DNA of 64,000 bases from Stictocephala bisonia (Eukaryota > Arthropoda > Insecta > Hemiptera > Membracidae), in the NCBI GenBank assembly GCA_035578905.1, contig JAQJVL010000123.1:1674001-1738000 (forward strand), given 5' to 3'. How positions within the stretch are numbered: position 1 is the first letter of the stretch; each line of letters starts with the position of its first letter. The notes beneath the pieces were generated by a model. It was not told the DNA's origin, did not search any database, and saw only the letters and a list, made by a program, of their open reading frames with translations. The translations under genes were made by a program, and so were the position numbers. This document shows positions 34,021 through 45,400 of this stretch, one piece after another.

Positions 34021-34190
34021 CCGAAAAAAAATGGAACCGACCCACCACTAGTAAATACTGCAAATACACCTTGACACGGTTGTTACTGGAAACTTTAGTT
34101 GTTAGTAATGACACCGGCCGCTTAAGACTACAAACTAGGATAAAGTTAAAGTAATTTAATTAAAAATATTATGTTAGTAAAACAACGTAC

Positions 34191-34341
34191 ATCAGTTATG
34201 TCTGCTACGAACAATACCATAGGTTTAGCTGGAGACTCATCTTTTTCCAGTATTTTCCGTATAGCAGACCTCTGGCACCGATCAATTTCACGATCATACC
34301 GATATTTGAGTTGTAGCATCAAATTGTTTGGTGTCAAATAC
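34191..34341 (-). CDS. BRCA2: BRCA2 exon 4: end of helical domain, start of OB1
   Basis: About residues 1813-1862. The acceptor is TTTTTACAG and the donor GAT|GTACGT (phase 0). It encodes [20 protein letters not shown] and [20 protein letters not shown], ending FVADITD. This is the conserved [23 protein letters not shown] block of BRCA2 and the first strand of OB1. A palindromic MITE ends only about 80 bp from the acceptor-proximal side of the following intron's donor region (see the 30.2-34.1 kb nest). Confidence 0.96.
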
Positions 34342-34544
34342 CTGTAAAAAATATAAATAAACATAAAAGATTGAGTAGGTTATTATTTTAAAATGGGTGG
34401 TTTTGAAAATATCAATAGGGTTTTTAATTTTTACTAGCAAGATAAAGGCAAACATTATTCAAGCAAGAAAGATTCAACAGTAAAAGATTTCAAAAGGAGT
34501 TGATGACATTGGCTGATTGAACTTTTGTAGTCTTTTTTACTGTC

Positions 34545-34952
34545 AATAAGATGTACAATACGTTTCTTAACAGCTCATACCAGAACACCTCCTAAACTCA
34601 AAGCAAGTCAATAAGCCTTTCCAATCCAATTCTCTAAATGTCTGTTTCTATATGTGAGGCGCTATGTTACTGAATCATAATAACTTGCATACGAAAAACA
34701 TTCTACAGATATTCCATACCCTAATAAAGTGCCTTGAATATAGTATAAATAAGATGTACAATACGTTTCTTAACAGCTCATACCAGAACACCTCCTAAAC
34801 TCAAAGCAAGTCAATAAGCCTTTCCAATCCAATTCTCTAAATGTCTGTTTCTATATGTGAGGCGCTATGTTACTGAATCATAATAACTTGCATACGAAGA
34901 ACATTCTACAGATATTCCATAGCTTAATAAAGTGTCTTGGATATAGTATAAA
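34545..34952. repeat. 203-bp tandem duplication in a BRCA2 intron
   Basis: The copies start at AATAAGATGTACAATACG (34545 and 34748) and run to ATATAGTATAAAT. They differ at only a handful of sites (for example ACGAAAAACA against ACGAAGAACA). The duplication fills most of the short intron between exons 3 and 4. It is a recent local duplication without coding content. Confidence 0.93.
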
Positions 34953-35035
34953 TCTATATTTGTATTATTGACAATACCCAATAAATAATGCAATTGAAGA
35001 TCTTTTATAAACCACACTAACCAATGTCTACTTAC

Positions 35036-35266
35036 CTATTTCCATAAAGTTCAGGAAACATTCTTTCCATAGCAGCCATTTTCAATACAATCCACCGGAA
35101 ATGGTTTTTCACCCATTCTTTAGAAATTAACAGAGGATCTACAGCTGGACTTGCTAAAAAGGCTCTTGAAATTTCTTCAATGCCAGCCTTGCCTTCTCCA
35201 TCGAGAATCAAAAGTGCTCCATCACCAACAGGGATCCCATCAATATTGGTAGATGCTGTTCTTTCA
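35036..35266 (-). CDS. BRCA2: BRCA2 exon 3: helical domain core
   Basis: About residues 1736-1812. The acceptor is GTCAAG and the donor AG|GTAAGT, leaving phase 2. It encodes GDGALLILDGEGKAGIEEIS and VKNHFRWIVLKMAAMERMFP, ending ELYGNR. This corresponds closely to the BRCA2 helical-domain signature (ISxxWVxNHYRWIxWKLAAME in vertebrates), which with OB1 forms the DSS1-binding surface. It is one of the most diagnostic exons of the gene. Confidence 0.96.
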
Positions 35267-35800
35267 CTTGACATAAAAAGAAGACAATAATGTGATACAT
35301 TAAATAGAATATTTACTATAGAAAAGTTAATATTTTCGTACTATTTACTAATATTTGAGAAACATGTGCAAAAACAACGTTTAAATCAGTATACAATGAA
35401 GGTCATTTTTCAAGTGTTTTGATAAGAAGCATCTCCAATCATGAACGTTCTCACTGATGCATTTTATTTATGGTGGTGTTTTTCATGCCCCCAGCTGTCT
35501 CTGAGCTCCTTTTCAATGACGGTAAATGAGCAATAATTGTTATAGCTATAAATCAATACTGTGATTTTTCAGCTTTGTAGGCAATCATTCCAAATCAAAT
35601 TTGTCTTTCTCAGGGCAAAACTTATATTAAGAGTCTAGGTTATATTGTAAACATATATTTAAACAAGGATATTGAATAAGATAAAATAAACAAGTTAAAA
35701 TTATTTCTTAATATAATGTAAACCTTCCACTACAGCAAAAAACACACTAAATAAAAAAATAGGTTAATTTTAGGGCAGTATGCCTAGGATTTCTATGGTA
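35267..35800. other. BRCA2 intron interval with no recognised feature
   Basis: AT-rich intron between exon 3 and the Penelope-like remnant. Nothing recognised. Confidence 0.4.
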
Positions 35801-35802
35801 AA

Positions 35803-36945
35803 TGAAAGGAAAGCAGCATACCTGGTAAACTCTAGATAGAAATACATTCAAATCACAAAGATAACACTAAACGCTCCCTTCCATACAGCCTAGCAACAAG
35901 AGCAAAACGTATAATTTCCAACCCTGAGAATTTAGAACTGTTCAACAGACATCTAACCAATGCTTTAAAAAAAAGAAGATTTTCACAAAACCTTGTTAAG
36001 ACACTAAATTAGATTGCTCAATCCTCTAATAAACAAGTCACAAGAAAATCCTCCCTGCTTACTCCTTGTTACCACCTACCATCATGGCCTACAAAAGCTA
36101 AATAATATTCTTAAAGATGGTTTCAATATTAAATCACCTCACCCCATATGAAAGACATTCTAAACTGACCTCTCAGGCAATCCAAACGTTTAAAACAGAT
36201 GTTAATTCACACAAAATTACCTTATCCCACCATCTACAGCTCAGGGCTCTTTTCCGTGCAATAAGAAATATTTTAAGGCAGGCACTATCCTCAAACTAGC
36301 CACTGCATTTATCAGCTCTTCCACCTTCATTCAATATAAAATTAATGGTCATTATACCTGTAACTCAAGTTAACATTATTTATCAGCTCCAATGTAATAA
36401 ATATCTGCCCATCTCAATATATGATCACAGAAACTCTTTAAAAACGTACAAATGGATGTAAAAAAGACCAGTTTACACATGACTGAAAAGTAAATAACCC
36501 CGAAAAACCTGTTTCATCCCATAGCATGAGCCACAAACAGAATTTTGATAAATTTTTATTGTCAAAGTAATCAGATTATTCATCAGGGGTAAACTGCAAT
36601 AGCTCTCAACTTAGAAGAATGGAAATTGCACATCAATGGATCACAAAATCTCCAGACTCTCCTAATCTTAATACAAGATAAACCCTGTTTATCCTTTCCT
36701 CACCGAAGCAGCAGAATAAAAACATACAAATTATTTTATTACATTTTTTTTATCATATGATAAAAGCAGAAGTGACAAGACCTATCTCAAATTTGACTGT
36801 ATATCCAGTTGCTTAGTGACTGAAAAAGGGGCCTGAGGCACCGAAATATTTCACTTACCAGTTCTGTTTTTGTAGTGTGAATGTATTTATATCTACAGTT
36901 TACCAGGTATGTTGCTTTCCTTTCCTTTCATTTACTACTGAAATA
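35803..36945 (+). mobile_element. Penelope-like element remnant with inverted terminal segments
   Basis: The left segment 35803-35860 (GAAAGGAAAGCAGCATACCT.., AATACATTC) is inverted at 36882-36940 (GAATGTATTTATATC.., CAGGTATGTTGCTTTCC). Near 35870-36010 a plus frame reads PYSLATRAKRIISNPENLEL, FNRHLTNALKKRRFSQNLV, typical of the reverse transcriptase end of Penelope-like elements. The right tail has CTGAAAA-A-GGGGCC-TGA-GGCACC-GAAA (about 36826). The endonuclease is not recognisable. Confidence 0.65.
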
Positions 36946-38054
36946 AAACAGTGATAATAGTGCTAATGCAATATCTTCATATTGGACAGTCAAATAGGAT
37001 TATTAATATCAAACAGTACAAGTTGAATGGTATTGCAACTTACGTAAGGATTAACACTGGTAATGTATCAGTAATATGGAAAAGTTCTCAAATGACAAAT
37101 TTGTACGCAAAGTTTAGCCACTTCCACAAGAAAATTCTTGCCACTTTAGTTCTACTAGATTTTTAATACCCCTTAAGACAAGGGGAACTTATTCACCAGG
37201 CTTTAGCTTCTATTCATGTTGTTGTCCACTAGCCTATAACAGTAAGTAGGACAAGTCATTTTCCCCACTTCTAGCACGAGCCAATTTTAGTCTAGATCTC
37301 CACTAATACATCTTTCTCTAGTATTCAATAAAGTTTCAATAAAGCTGATTAAGAAGGTTTTACAAGTTAACTTAATCATGAAACCAATTTAAAAATCTCT
37401 TCAATTAAAAAAAAAAAATCTAGTCATATCTCAATAACTGTTAAACTTGTATAACGAAAGGGTTCATAAAAAAGTTTATGTGAGGATAAAATAGAATATG
37501 TGGAATGACTTTTATAAGGTGTTAAATTGCTTTGGAAATGCCAATGTATCTGACCTGCTGATTAACTCTCAACAGTGCTAGGAAAGTTAAACAAGGAATA
37601 ACTGTGAAATATTACTGAAACATTGAAATGAGAAAACTCTCTAACAGCATCCAAACCAATTTTAAGTATAACTCATGAACTTTTAAAGCAAAATGGATAG
37701 TTGGGTTGTTTAGGTCTGCCAACATCCTTAAAACAAGTTTTACCATGTTCCATTTACCATGTTAAAAGAAATAAGAAAGGGTTAGACATTTATCTATTGA
37801 GGAGATAAGAAGAAATATTTTCTTGGTCAACTAAAATGAATTTTCATGCTTCTCAACTGTTATCATGTTATGTGCAATAATATAGCTCTGCAATTGGCTA
37901 TTTAAATGTTTGAACTAACCCTTTTTAGCAGCCTCAACTAAATAGACACACCACTCATCAAGAAATTAGTATCAAAATAATTTGTGTGGGAAAATAAAGA
38001 GCCAAGGTGCAGGATGAGTAATCATTAGTTCTTGAAAAGGAACATGACGACTAA
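36946..38054. other. BRCA2 intron interval with no recognised feature
   Basis: AT-rich intron. A short frame at 36951-37166 has no recognisable features. No repeats seen. Confidence 0.4.
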
Positions 38055-38218
38055 ACATATTCGTTTTTGTGTATGTGGAGTGGGCAATTTTACCCCAAAA
38101 AGTTATGTAAGTGGAGTGGACAGTTCCATCCCAAGAAGTTATGTTTATGAAAAGGATGATTGCACCCCAAGAAGTTGTAAAAGTGGATGGGTGATTGAAC
38201 CTCTATATGTTGTGTAAG
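38055..38218. repeat. Left part of a minisatellite, degenerate units
   Basis: Units of about 37-42 bp read GTGGAGTGG..ATT..ACCCCAAGAAGTTATGTAA. The array continues at 40791 after the Ty3/gypsy insertion. Confidence 0.8.
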
Positions 38219-38401
38219 TGTGGTATTTAAGTAAAATAATATACAGATTTTTTTGATAAAAACATATGTTAATTATTACTTTGTTATTGTTTTATGTTAT
38301 TAAAATGTCTCATTTAGTTATTCTTAAAATATAATATTGGCGACGATTTTGGTGATGATGAATAAACAAAGCATGCAGAATTTGATGAGAATAAGAATGA
38401 T

Positions 38402-39177
38402 ATGAGTAAAAATATGGAGAAGTTTGTATGTAAACCTTATGATGATGAAACATCCAACTGGGAAGATTATGAGTTAAATTTTCTTCTTTTTTGTAAGATC
38501 AAAGGATTAGGAGATGAAACTCAACAAGCTGAGGAAGCTCGAAGAGACCTTCTACTGGCTTATGTGGGCCCAACACCATTAAAAAAGATAAGAAGTTTTC
38601 TTCTTCCTAAAAAGGTTTTTGAGTGTTCTTGGGATGACTTGATTGCTGCTTTCAAATCTTTTTATAAACCTAAAAAACAGTGGTTACTGCTAGACTATAT
38701 TTTGAAAAAGGTAAAGAGAAGCAGGAGAAAGCTTTTCTAACTTTGTGATGTGGGTGAAAGAGCTTGGACGGCTGTGCAAATACAAAGGACATTTTGAAGA
38801 GAGGTTAAGTGGTGTGTGTAGATTTTCCTAAATTTCAAATCGAGATCAGGCAGAGATGGCCTAATAGACAGAATTCTGATGGCTCTCAGCTACCTCTTCA
38901 ACAACTATTAGAACTGGCAGAATCAATGGATAGGGCAAGAACTGAAATATCTGGGGAAGATACTGATAGTGCCCTAGTACAAAAAATTACCAAGAAAAGT
39001 AATTTTAATCATCCCGGAATCTCTCACAATCATCCCGGTGTAAGCTTTTCAACAGGGGAACAATGTTTTAGATGTGGTAATTCACATAGCAATGAAATGT
39101 CCTGCTAGACAATGTAAGTGTTATAACTGTGGTAAGATGGGACATTTTTCAAGAAAATGCAATTTCAGAAAAGTGTG
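38402..39177 (+). pseudogene. Gag remnant of the Ty3/gypsy element
   Basis: The first frame (38402-38740) begins MSKNMEKFVCKPYDDETSNW and continues to the SWDDLIAAFKSFYKPKK region, as in the capsid part of gypsy Gag. After frameshifts, 38820-39108 reads FQIEIRQRWPNRQNSDGSQL, EQCFRCGNSHS. The nucleocapsid has two CCHC-type knuckles, the first damaged by a frameshift and the second CYNCGKMGHFSRKC. Several breaks make it nonfunctional. Confidence 0.75.
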
Positions 39178-39755
39178 AAATTTAGAAAAGGAATATACAG
39201 ATCCAAAGGATATACACATATACATAGTGGTACAATAGATGTGTTGGTTTGGTGAGAAGGAAGGTGTTCATGTATTGGAATATAAAAAGAATGCGTTTGG
39301 GAACAACAACAAAAATATAATTTAATGATAAGTTGTATAAATAAATATGACCAGACTATAAACACATTAATTAATAAAGAATGAAAATAAAAAGTTACAG
39401 TAAAAAACTATCTAACAAAAATATATATGTGTTGGAAACTAACTAAAAACACATTAAAAAAAAAAAAAAAAAAAACAATAAAATATTAAATAATAATAAT
39501 AACAACATATGTGGACATATAAATTTACAATAAATAACTACAATCTAGAAGACCACGTGTCTTTGGAAAATTCAAATTGTTAAATTGATTCAACAGTACC
39601 CCCCTGCCAGTGATTTGTACCACGTGCAAGGTACAAATCACGATATACCACTCTGGAGATGGTCAGAGAAATGGACTCTTCGTCCAGAACTTGTAGTCCT
39701 CGTGGTTGGTGCTGTGTACTTAAGAATATTCTTAAGGACTATTCTGTGTCCATAA
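39178..39755. other. Interior of the Ty3/gypsy element, pol region lost
   Basis: A-rich sequence with a short inverted repeat (GATTTGTACC..GGTACAAATC near 39611-39640). No protease, reverse transcriptase or RNase H motif can be read between gag and integrase, so most of pol has been deleted or replaced. Confidence 0.5.
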
Positions 39756-39769
39756 TGAAATCTTAAGAA

Positions 39770-40517
39770 TATTGCATTGTGGTCACCCAGGACTATCTTC
39801 AATGAGATCAATAGCACGATATTATGTGTGGTGGCCTCAGATTGATGTGGACATTGAACTCCTTGTAAAAAGATGTGATGCCTGTCAAGAAAACCGAGAA
39901 AACATAGAGGACTTACTGTGTACCCTTGGAATATCCCAGACAAAGTATGGGAAAGAGTGCACCTCGATCTTGCAGGCTCTGTGGATGGTGCAACTTGGCT
40001 TGTTGGAATTGATGCACTATCAAAGTGGGCAGACATTGAATGCCTTCATAGGATAACATCTATGTCTATTATTCAACGTTTGCGGAGTTGGTTCAGCAAA
40101 TATGGGATTCCGTCTGAAATTGTGACTGATAATGGTTCACAATTCACCTCATCTGAGATAAAAACATTTTTCTAAAAGAATTCTATTAGGTATATCAAAG
40201 TGACTCCTTATCACCCAAGAAGCAACAGTATGGTGGAAAGACTGATCAAGACCTTAAAAAGAAGATACTATTCCACTAAAAGAGAGATTAGGGATCCGAT
40301 ATGGATTTTGAAAAATGTATTGTTCAGCTATATAAATTCACCACATAAAACAACGGAAGTGTCACCAGCTGAGTTATTTTTAGGACGGCGAATGCAAACA
40401 ATATTAGACAACATAAGAACAAATTTAAGAAAGAAAATTGAATGGAATCAGTGGAAACAAATTGCAAAAGATGGAAAAAGACAACGTACGTTGATGAGGG
40501 GGAAGAAGTATAGGTAA
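39770..40517 (+). pseudogene. Integrase remnant of the Ty3/gypsy element
   Basis: An H2C2 zinc-binding module (LHCGHPGLSSMRSIARYYVW, CDACQENRE) is followed, after a frameshift at about 39910, by the catalytic core. The core reads HLDLAGSVDGATWLVGIDAL, SKWADIE and YGIPSEIVTDNGSQFTSSEI, then after a stop at about 40174 TPYHPRSNSMVERLIKTLKR. The D, D and E of the catalytic triad can be seen. The chromatin-side C-terminus (about 40518-40690, GPYSYEV, GGILKRKHSDQL) is also broken. Confidence 0.85.
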
Positions 40518-40790
40518 AACATGAAACAAAATCTGGATGGACAGCAGGAACAGTCAAGAAACAAAATGGACCATACTCATATGAAGTAATGTGTGGCGGT
40601 ATCCTTAAAAGGAAACACTCAGATCAACTAAGATGTAGAGAAGGTGCTATTGATGATGGAGGAGGAGCTGCAACTCCGGAGAGAGAATAGTAGCTTATCA
40701 AGAAGAGAAAAGTGTGGTATTTGAGTAAAATAATATACAGATGTTTTGATAAAAACATATGTCTTATTTAGTTATTCCTAAAATATAATA

Positions 40791-41640
40791 GTAAGTAGAG
40801 TGGATGATTGTACACCAATAAGTTGTTATAAGTGGAGTTGGTGATTGTACACCAATAAGTTGTTATAAGTGGAGTTGGTGATTGTACACCAATAAGTTGT
40901 TACAAGTGGAGTTGGTGATTGTACACCAATAAGTTGTTATAAGTGGAGTTGGTGATTGTACACCAATAAGTTGTTATAAGTGGAGTTGGTGATTATACAC
41001 CAATAATTTGTTATAAGTGGAGTTGGTGATTGTACACCAATAAGTTGTTATAAGTGGAGTTGGTGATTGCACCTAATAGGTTGTGAATGCTACGTGGATG
41101 ATTGTACCCCAAAAGATTGTATAAGTGGAGTAAATGATTGCAAACCCAGAGGTTGTGCATGATAAGTGGATGATTGTACCTCAAAAGTGGAGTGGATGAC
41201 TGCAACCAACGAGGTTGTATAAGTGGAATTTTGGTGATTGAACCCCAAGAGTTTGTGTAAGTGGAGTGGATATTTCTTTGACATTTGTAGCTTATAGATT
41301 GCTTAATATATCAACTATCATCAGTTGAAAAATAATTCATTTTTTCAACTGATGAAAGTCTTACGAGACTGAAATCGATCTTGAAAATTAAAAACACCAA
41401 AAAGATTGCTAAGTGTTGTTATTTTTATATATATGGATATTTCTATCCCAAAAGGTTGTAAAGTGAAGTGATTGATTGAAACCCAAGAGGTTGTATAGAT
41501 AGAGTAAGTAATTGCACCACAAGAGGTTGTATATGCTATGTGGGTGATTGTATCCCAGAAGATAAGTGGAGTGGATGACTACATCCAAAGAAGTTGTGTT
41601 TTGGGAATGGATATTGCACCCAATAAGTTATGTTCACTAT
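40791..41640. repeat. 37-bp minisatellite, right part
   Basis: From about 40806 to 41070 there are about seven nearly identical 37-bp units (GTGGAGTTGGTGATTGTACA + CCAATAAGTTGTTATAA). Beyond 41085 the units are diverged (38-42 bp) to about 41640. A short Penelope-like tail is inserted at 41278-41433. Confidence 0.92.
41278..41433 (+). mobile_element. Truncated Penelope-like tail with hammerhead-like motif, inserted in the minisatellite
   Basis: It is bounded by TGGATATTTCT at 41267-41277 and 41434-41444. It contains an inverted repeat (TCATCAGTTGAAAAA..TTTTTCAACTGATGA) and CTGATGA-A-AGTCT-TACG-AGACT-GAAA (41349-41374). It ends AGTGTTGTTATTTTTATATA, like the tail of the 19.1-kb Penelope copy (GATTGTGTTATTTTTAAG). 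Confidence 0.7.
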
Positions 41641-41853
41641 CCAGAAGTCAAGTATATAGGATGGATGGTTAAATATTCCTTTTAAATAATTAACTAAAAC
41701 CAGAAATAATGAGGAGTTTAACCTGTTTTTTCTAATAAGAGATTAAAGAGAGGTGATGCATTTTTACTATGAAATTAGTTGGTAAATATTTTTATAAACT
41801 TTTAGATTCTCTAATCATGTATTTATTTAAAAATATATTTCAAGCATATTTAC

Positions 41854-41942
41854 CCAAAATAATCATGAGCAACAAATTTGAAGTCCAAAGCATTGCTTGC
41901 TGACATTTCAATAATGGTAGTTTTGATATCCAGGCTTCTGAG
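41854..41942 (-). CDS. BRCA2: BRCA2 exon 2: start of helical domain
   Basis: This 89-bp exon (about residues 1706-1735) follows a TTTTAG acceptor and ends at a GG|GTAAAT donor in phase 2. It encodes ..SNALDFKFVAHDYFG, which matches the vertebrate BRCA2 segment that ends in EDYFG just before the helical domain. The phases of both neighbours fit. It stands alone between two 6-7 kb introns, so it would be easy to miss without homology. Confidence 0.88.
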
Positions 41943-42426
41943 CTAAAACACAAGGCTATAAATAAAGTATTAACTTTAACAATTAAAATATAAAAATTAC
42001 TTGTCAATATTCTGCTTGTTCATTTCAATAACCTTAGTAAAATGGTGAGAGATTCTTTCATTTGTTAACCAATTATTCTTTCTTGGGATCAGTGGCTGTT
42101 CAATAAAAAAGCGTATTCTGCAAGATCTTAGAGGTCACTAATCATCTCTGAACATGTGATTACATAAAAATCTGTGTGAACTATTAATTGGTTACAGATC
42201 AACTCCCTTGGTTAACGGAAAATTTCCATGCTGGGTAGACAAATTGGAAATAAAATTTACCTTATCAGACTACAAGATCACTTTAGGAACAATTATAACC
42301 AGCCACATTACATAGTATGTATTCTAGGTGAAAGAGTTTAGTTCCAAATTATATTAATTGTTCATTGCTTTGAAAATATGGTTGTATCATTGAAAAACTT
42401 GGTCGACTTCTCTATTTAGTAGAACT
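41943..42426. other. BRCA2 intron interval with no recognised feature
   Basis: AT-rich intron between exon 2 and the target duplication of RTE-like copy 2. Nothing recognised. Confidence 0.4.
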
Positions 42427-42438
42427 GGATGATGGGTA

Positions 42439-45400
42439 CCCCCCGAAGGTATCCTTGCCTTGATGTGGCGGTGGGGCTTGTGTGCTCTGACAACCTCGAG
42501 AGCTATGCCGGCGGTAGCTTTGCTACTGGTAGGGCCTCCCTTGCCGGACAGGTCTTCGTGAGGTAGGAGCCAGACTAGAAGGGATACCCTGGTCCTCCAG
42601 GTTGGGGGTTTGGCGTAAGGCTAACAACCTTACCCTGTAAAAATCCTTTTGTTCAGAAACACCAACAGTTAGCCTCGGAATTGGTTGGACCAAATGGAAA
42701 CAGACCTAAGCTTTGTTCAATGGACTTGAGAATCGGATCTTGGAATGTTAGGACCCTGGCTGTGCCAGGAAAAGTGGATATAGTTACCAAAGAACTTGAA
42801 AAGTATAAATTGGATGTTGCCGCTCTCCAAGAGACAAGATGGCCTTTTAATGGCATAATTAACTCTAATGTATATACACTATATTACAGTGGCTGTGATA
42901 ATGGAAGTGACCAAGCAGGTGTAGGTATTGCTATAGCAAAGAAACTGATGGGAGCTATAATGACATTTAATCCAATCAGTGAAAGGATATGCTACGTAAG
43001 ACTGAAAGGAAAATTTAGGAATGTCTCAATAATATCCTTTTATGCACCAACAGAGGAAGCTGATGATGATGCCAAGGACTCATTTTATGATTCATTAGAT
43101 CAAGTGATGGCAAATTTACCTAATTATGATTTAAAATTATTATTAGGAGATGCAAATGCGAAAGTTGGGAATGAAGAAGTGTGGAAACAGTACACAGGAG
43201 GCAATAGTTTACATGATGTATCTAATGATAATGGACAAAGATTAATAAGTTTTGCATGCTCGAAGAATTTAAATATCATGTCCACTCACTTCCCTCGCAA
43301 AAATATTTATAAAGCAACATGGGTATCTCCTAATGGTGTAACCAAAAATCAAATTGATCATGTTTTAATTGAAAGTAGGCATAAAAGCAGCTTAATAGAT
43401 GTAAGAAGTAGGAGAGGAGCCGAGGGTGGCACAGATCACTATCTGGTCATTACCAAGTTTAGACAAAAGCTTCAATTGGTTAAGAGGGAAAAACACTCCA
43501 TAGTGCCAAAAATTAATATAAGTAAGTTAAAGGATCCCAACATAAGAAAAGATTTTATGCTGGAAATATCCAACAAGTTCCAACTTCTAGAACAACTAGA
43601 ACCGGACGACTCAGAAGAGAGAATCTGGCAAGACATCAAAACGGCTGTGAAGGAATCCACAGAAACAGTTGTAGGATTTAGAAAGAATACAAAAAACAAG
43701 AAACCCTGGTTTAATGAAGATTGTCAGAGACTAATAAATGAAAGAATTAAAGCAAAAAATGCTCTGCTCAATAAGGAAACCATAATTACAAAGGAAAACT
43801 ATGAAAAGACTAACAGAGAAGTTAATAAAGTATTACGAGCAGCAAAGAGAAAATTTATCAAAGAGCAGTTGGAGAAAGCGGAAAAAGATAGCAATAAGTG
43901 TAACACCAAAGACTTTTTTGATTTTATTAGATTTTTTAAAAATGGACGTAAGGTAAAATCTATAGGAGTAAAAAATAAAGAGGGCCATGTTATTTGTAAT
44001 CAAAAAGAGATTTTAAATATATGGAAAAACTATTTTGAAGAGCTCTTAAACAGTAGAACTCTAAATTTGAGCAATGAAGAAGAACAGTACCAAAACGTTC
44101 AACCAAGAATTAACACCCCTACTATGGAAGAAGTCGATTATGTAGTAAAATCTCTAAAAAACAATAGAGCTCCAGGAGAGGACAATATTCCAGCAGAACT
44201 ACTCAAAGCAGGTGGAAGAAAACTAATCGAAAAACTACATGAATTAATTTTGAATATCTGGGAAACAGAAAAAATTCCTGAGGAATGGAAAGCTGCAGTA
44301 GTCGTCCCAATTTATAAAAAAGGAGATAAGCTAGACTGCAATAACTATAGAGGAATATCACTAATAAGTTGTGCCTACAAAGTATTGTCCAAAATAATTA
44401 ATAATAGAATAGTAGATTATGCAGAAGAAATTCTTGGAGATTATCAAGCTGGCTTCAGATCCCAAAGATCCACAACAGATCAAATATTCATCCTAAAACA
44501 AGTACTATCCAAATATTGGGAATTTAATAAGACAGCGCATATGCTATTTGTTGATTTTAGTAAAGCATATGACAGTATTAATAGAAAACAATTATGGAAA
44601 TATATGCAACAACATGGCATACCAGAAAAGCTTATTACACTAGCAAAGCATTGCACAGAGGGGTCTAAATGCAAAGTAATCATTAATAACGAGTACACTC
44701 AAGAATTCATGGTCAACACTGGAGTAAGACAAGGAGATGGGCTCTCACCTTTGTTGTTCAATTTAGCTATAGAAGGAGCTTTAAAGGAAGTCAACCAACA
44801 ACACCTCGGCCTTGAAGTAGGCAATAGAATGAATATTCTGGCTTATGCAGATGATGTAGTTCTCATGGCAGAAAGTGAAAATGATCTAAAAGAATTAATA
44901 AAAACCCTCATTAGAGAAGCCAAAAAAATAGGACTACTAATAAATACAGAAAAAACTAAATATTTAGTTGTTGGAAGAAACACAGCTCAAGTCCAAAATT
45001 CTTTAGTTGTTGGAACGTACTCCTTTAAAAAATGCACAGAATTTAAGTATCTAGGGGTAATCATTAATGAAAATAATACAGAGGAAACAGAAATTAATTC
45101 AAGAATCCTCAGTGGCAATAGGTGTTACTGGTCCCTTCAAAACCTCCTAAAAAGTACAATACTCTCTAAGAAAACAAAACTAAGAATATATAAAACAATG
45201 ATACTTCCTGTTGTTATGTACGGATTGGAAACTTGGGTACTGTCCAAACAAACGGTAAGGAAATTAATAACCTTTGAAAACAAAGTTCTAAGGAGGATTT
45301 TTGGACCCATATTAGAAAATGGTACGTGGAGGATAAGAAAAAACCGAGAATTACGAGAACTCTATACAGACCCAGACATAATTGCAACAATTAAAAGTCA

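Larger units (their letters stand above)
30373..34050. mobile_element. hAT-like element inserted in the palindromic MITE
   Basis: The left end TAGGTCCCTAAAGCCGGTTC and the inverse of the right end (TAGTGGTGGGTCGGTTCC) are similar. They are flanked by GTAAATAT (30365-30372) and GTAAATAC (34051-34058), an 8-bp duplication with one change. Both subterminal regions carry tandem repeats of about 76 bp. I see no transposase of its own; a second hAT element sits inside it. Confidence 0.6.
30206..34108. mobile_element. Palindromic MITE split by nested hAT insertions
   Basis: The left terminal part (30206-30262, GTACTAAAAACTAAAGC.., TGTCAAGGTGTATTTAC) is inverted at 34051-34108 (GTAAATACTGCAAATACACC.., AACTTTAGTTGTTAGTAA). 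The left piece 30254-30373 is itself a palindrome (AATATTTACATCATC..GATGTAAATATT). The insert between is the hAT-like element 30373-34050. The right end is about 80 bp from BRCA2 exon 4. Confidence 0.72.
38219..40790 (+). mobile_element. Ty3/gypsy-type retrotransposon with very short LTRs, decayed
   Basis: The left LTR is 38219-38336 (118 bp) and the right LTR 40713-40790 (78 bp, lacking an internal block). Both start TGTGGTATTT and end AAAATATAATA. The 5-bp target duplication GTAAG lies at 38214-38218 and 40791-40795. TTGGCGACGATTTTGG after the left LTR is the likely primer-binding region. Gag and integrase remain; protease, reverse transcriptase and RNase H are missing. Confidence 0.85.

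Noticed and set aside
36117..36299. A small protein-coding gene in a 60-codon plus frame
   Set aside because: It lies in the interior of a Penelope-like remnant and has no recognisable domain.
40806..41640. CRISPR-like array
   Set aside because: The 37-bp units are contiguous with no unique spacers; this is a eukaryotic minisatellite.
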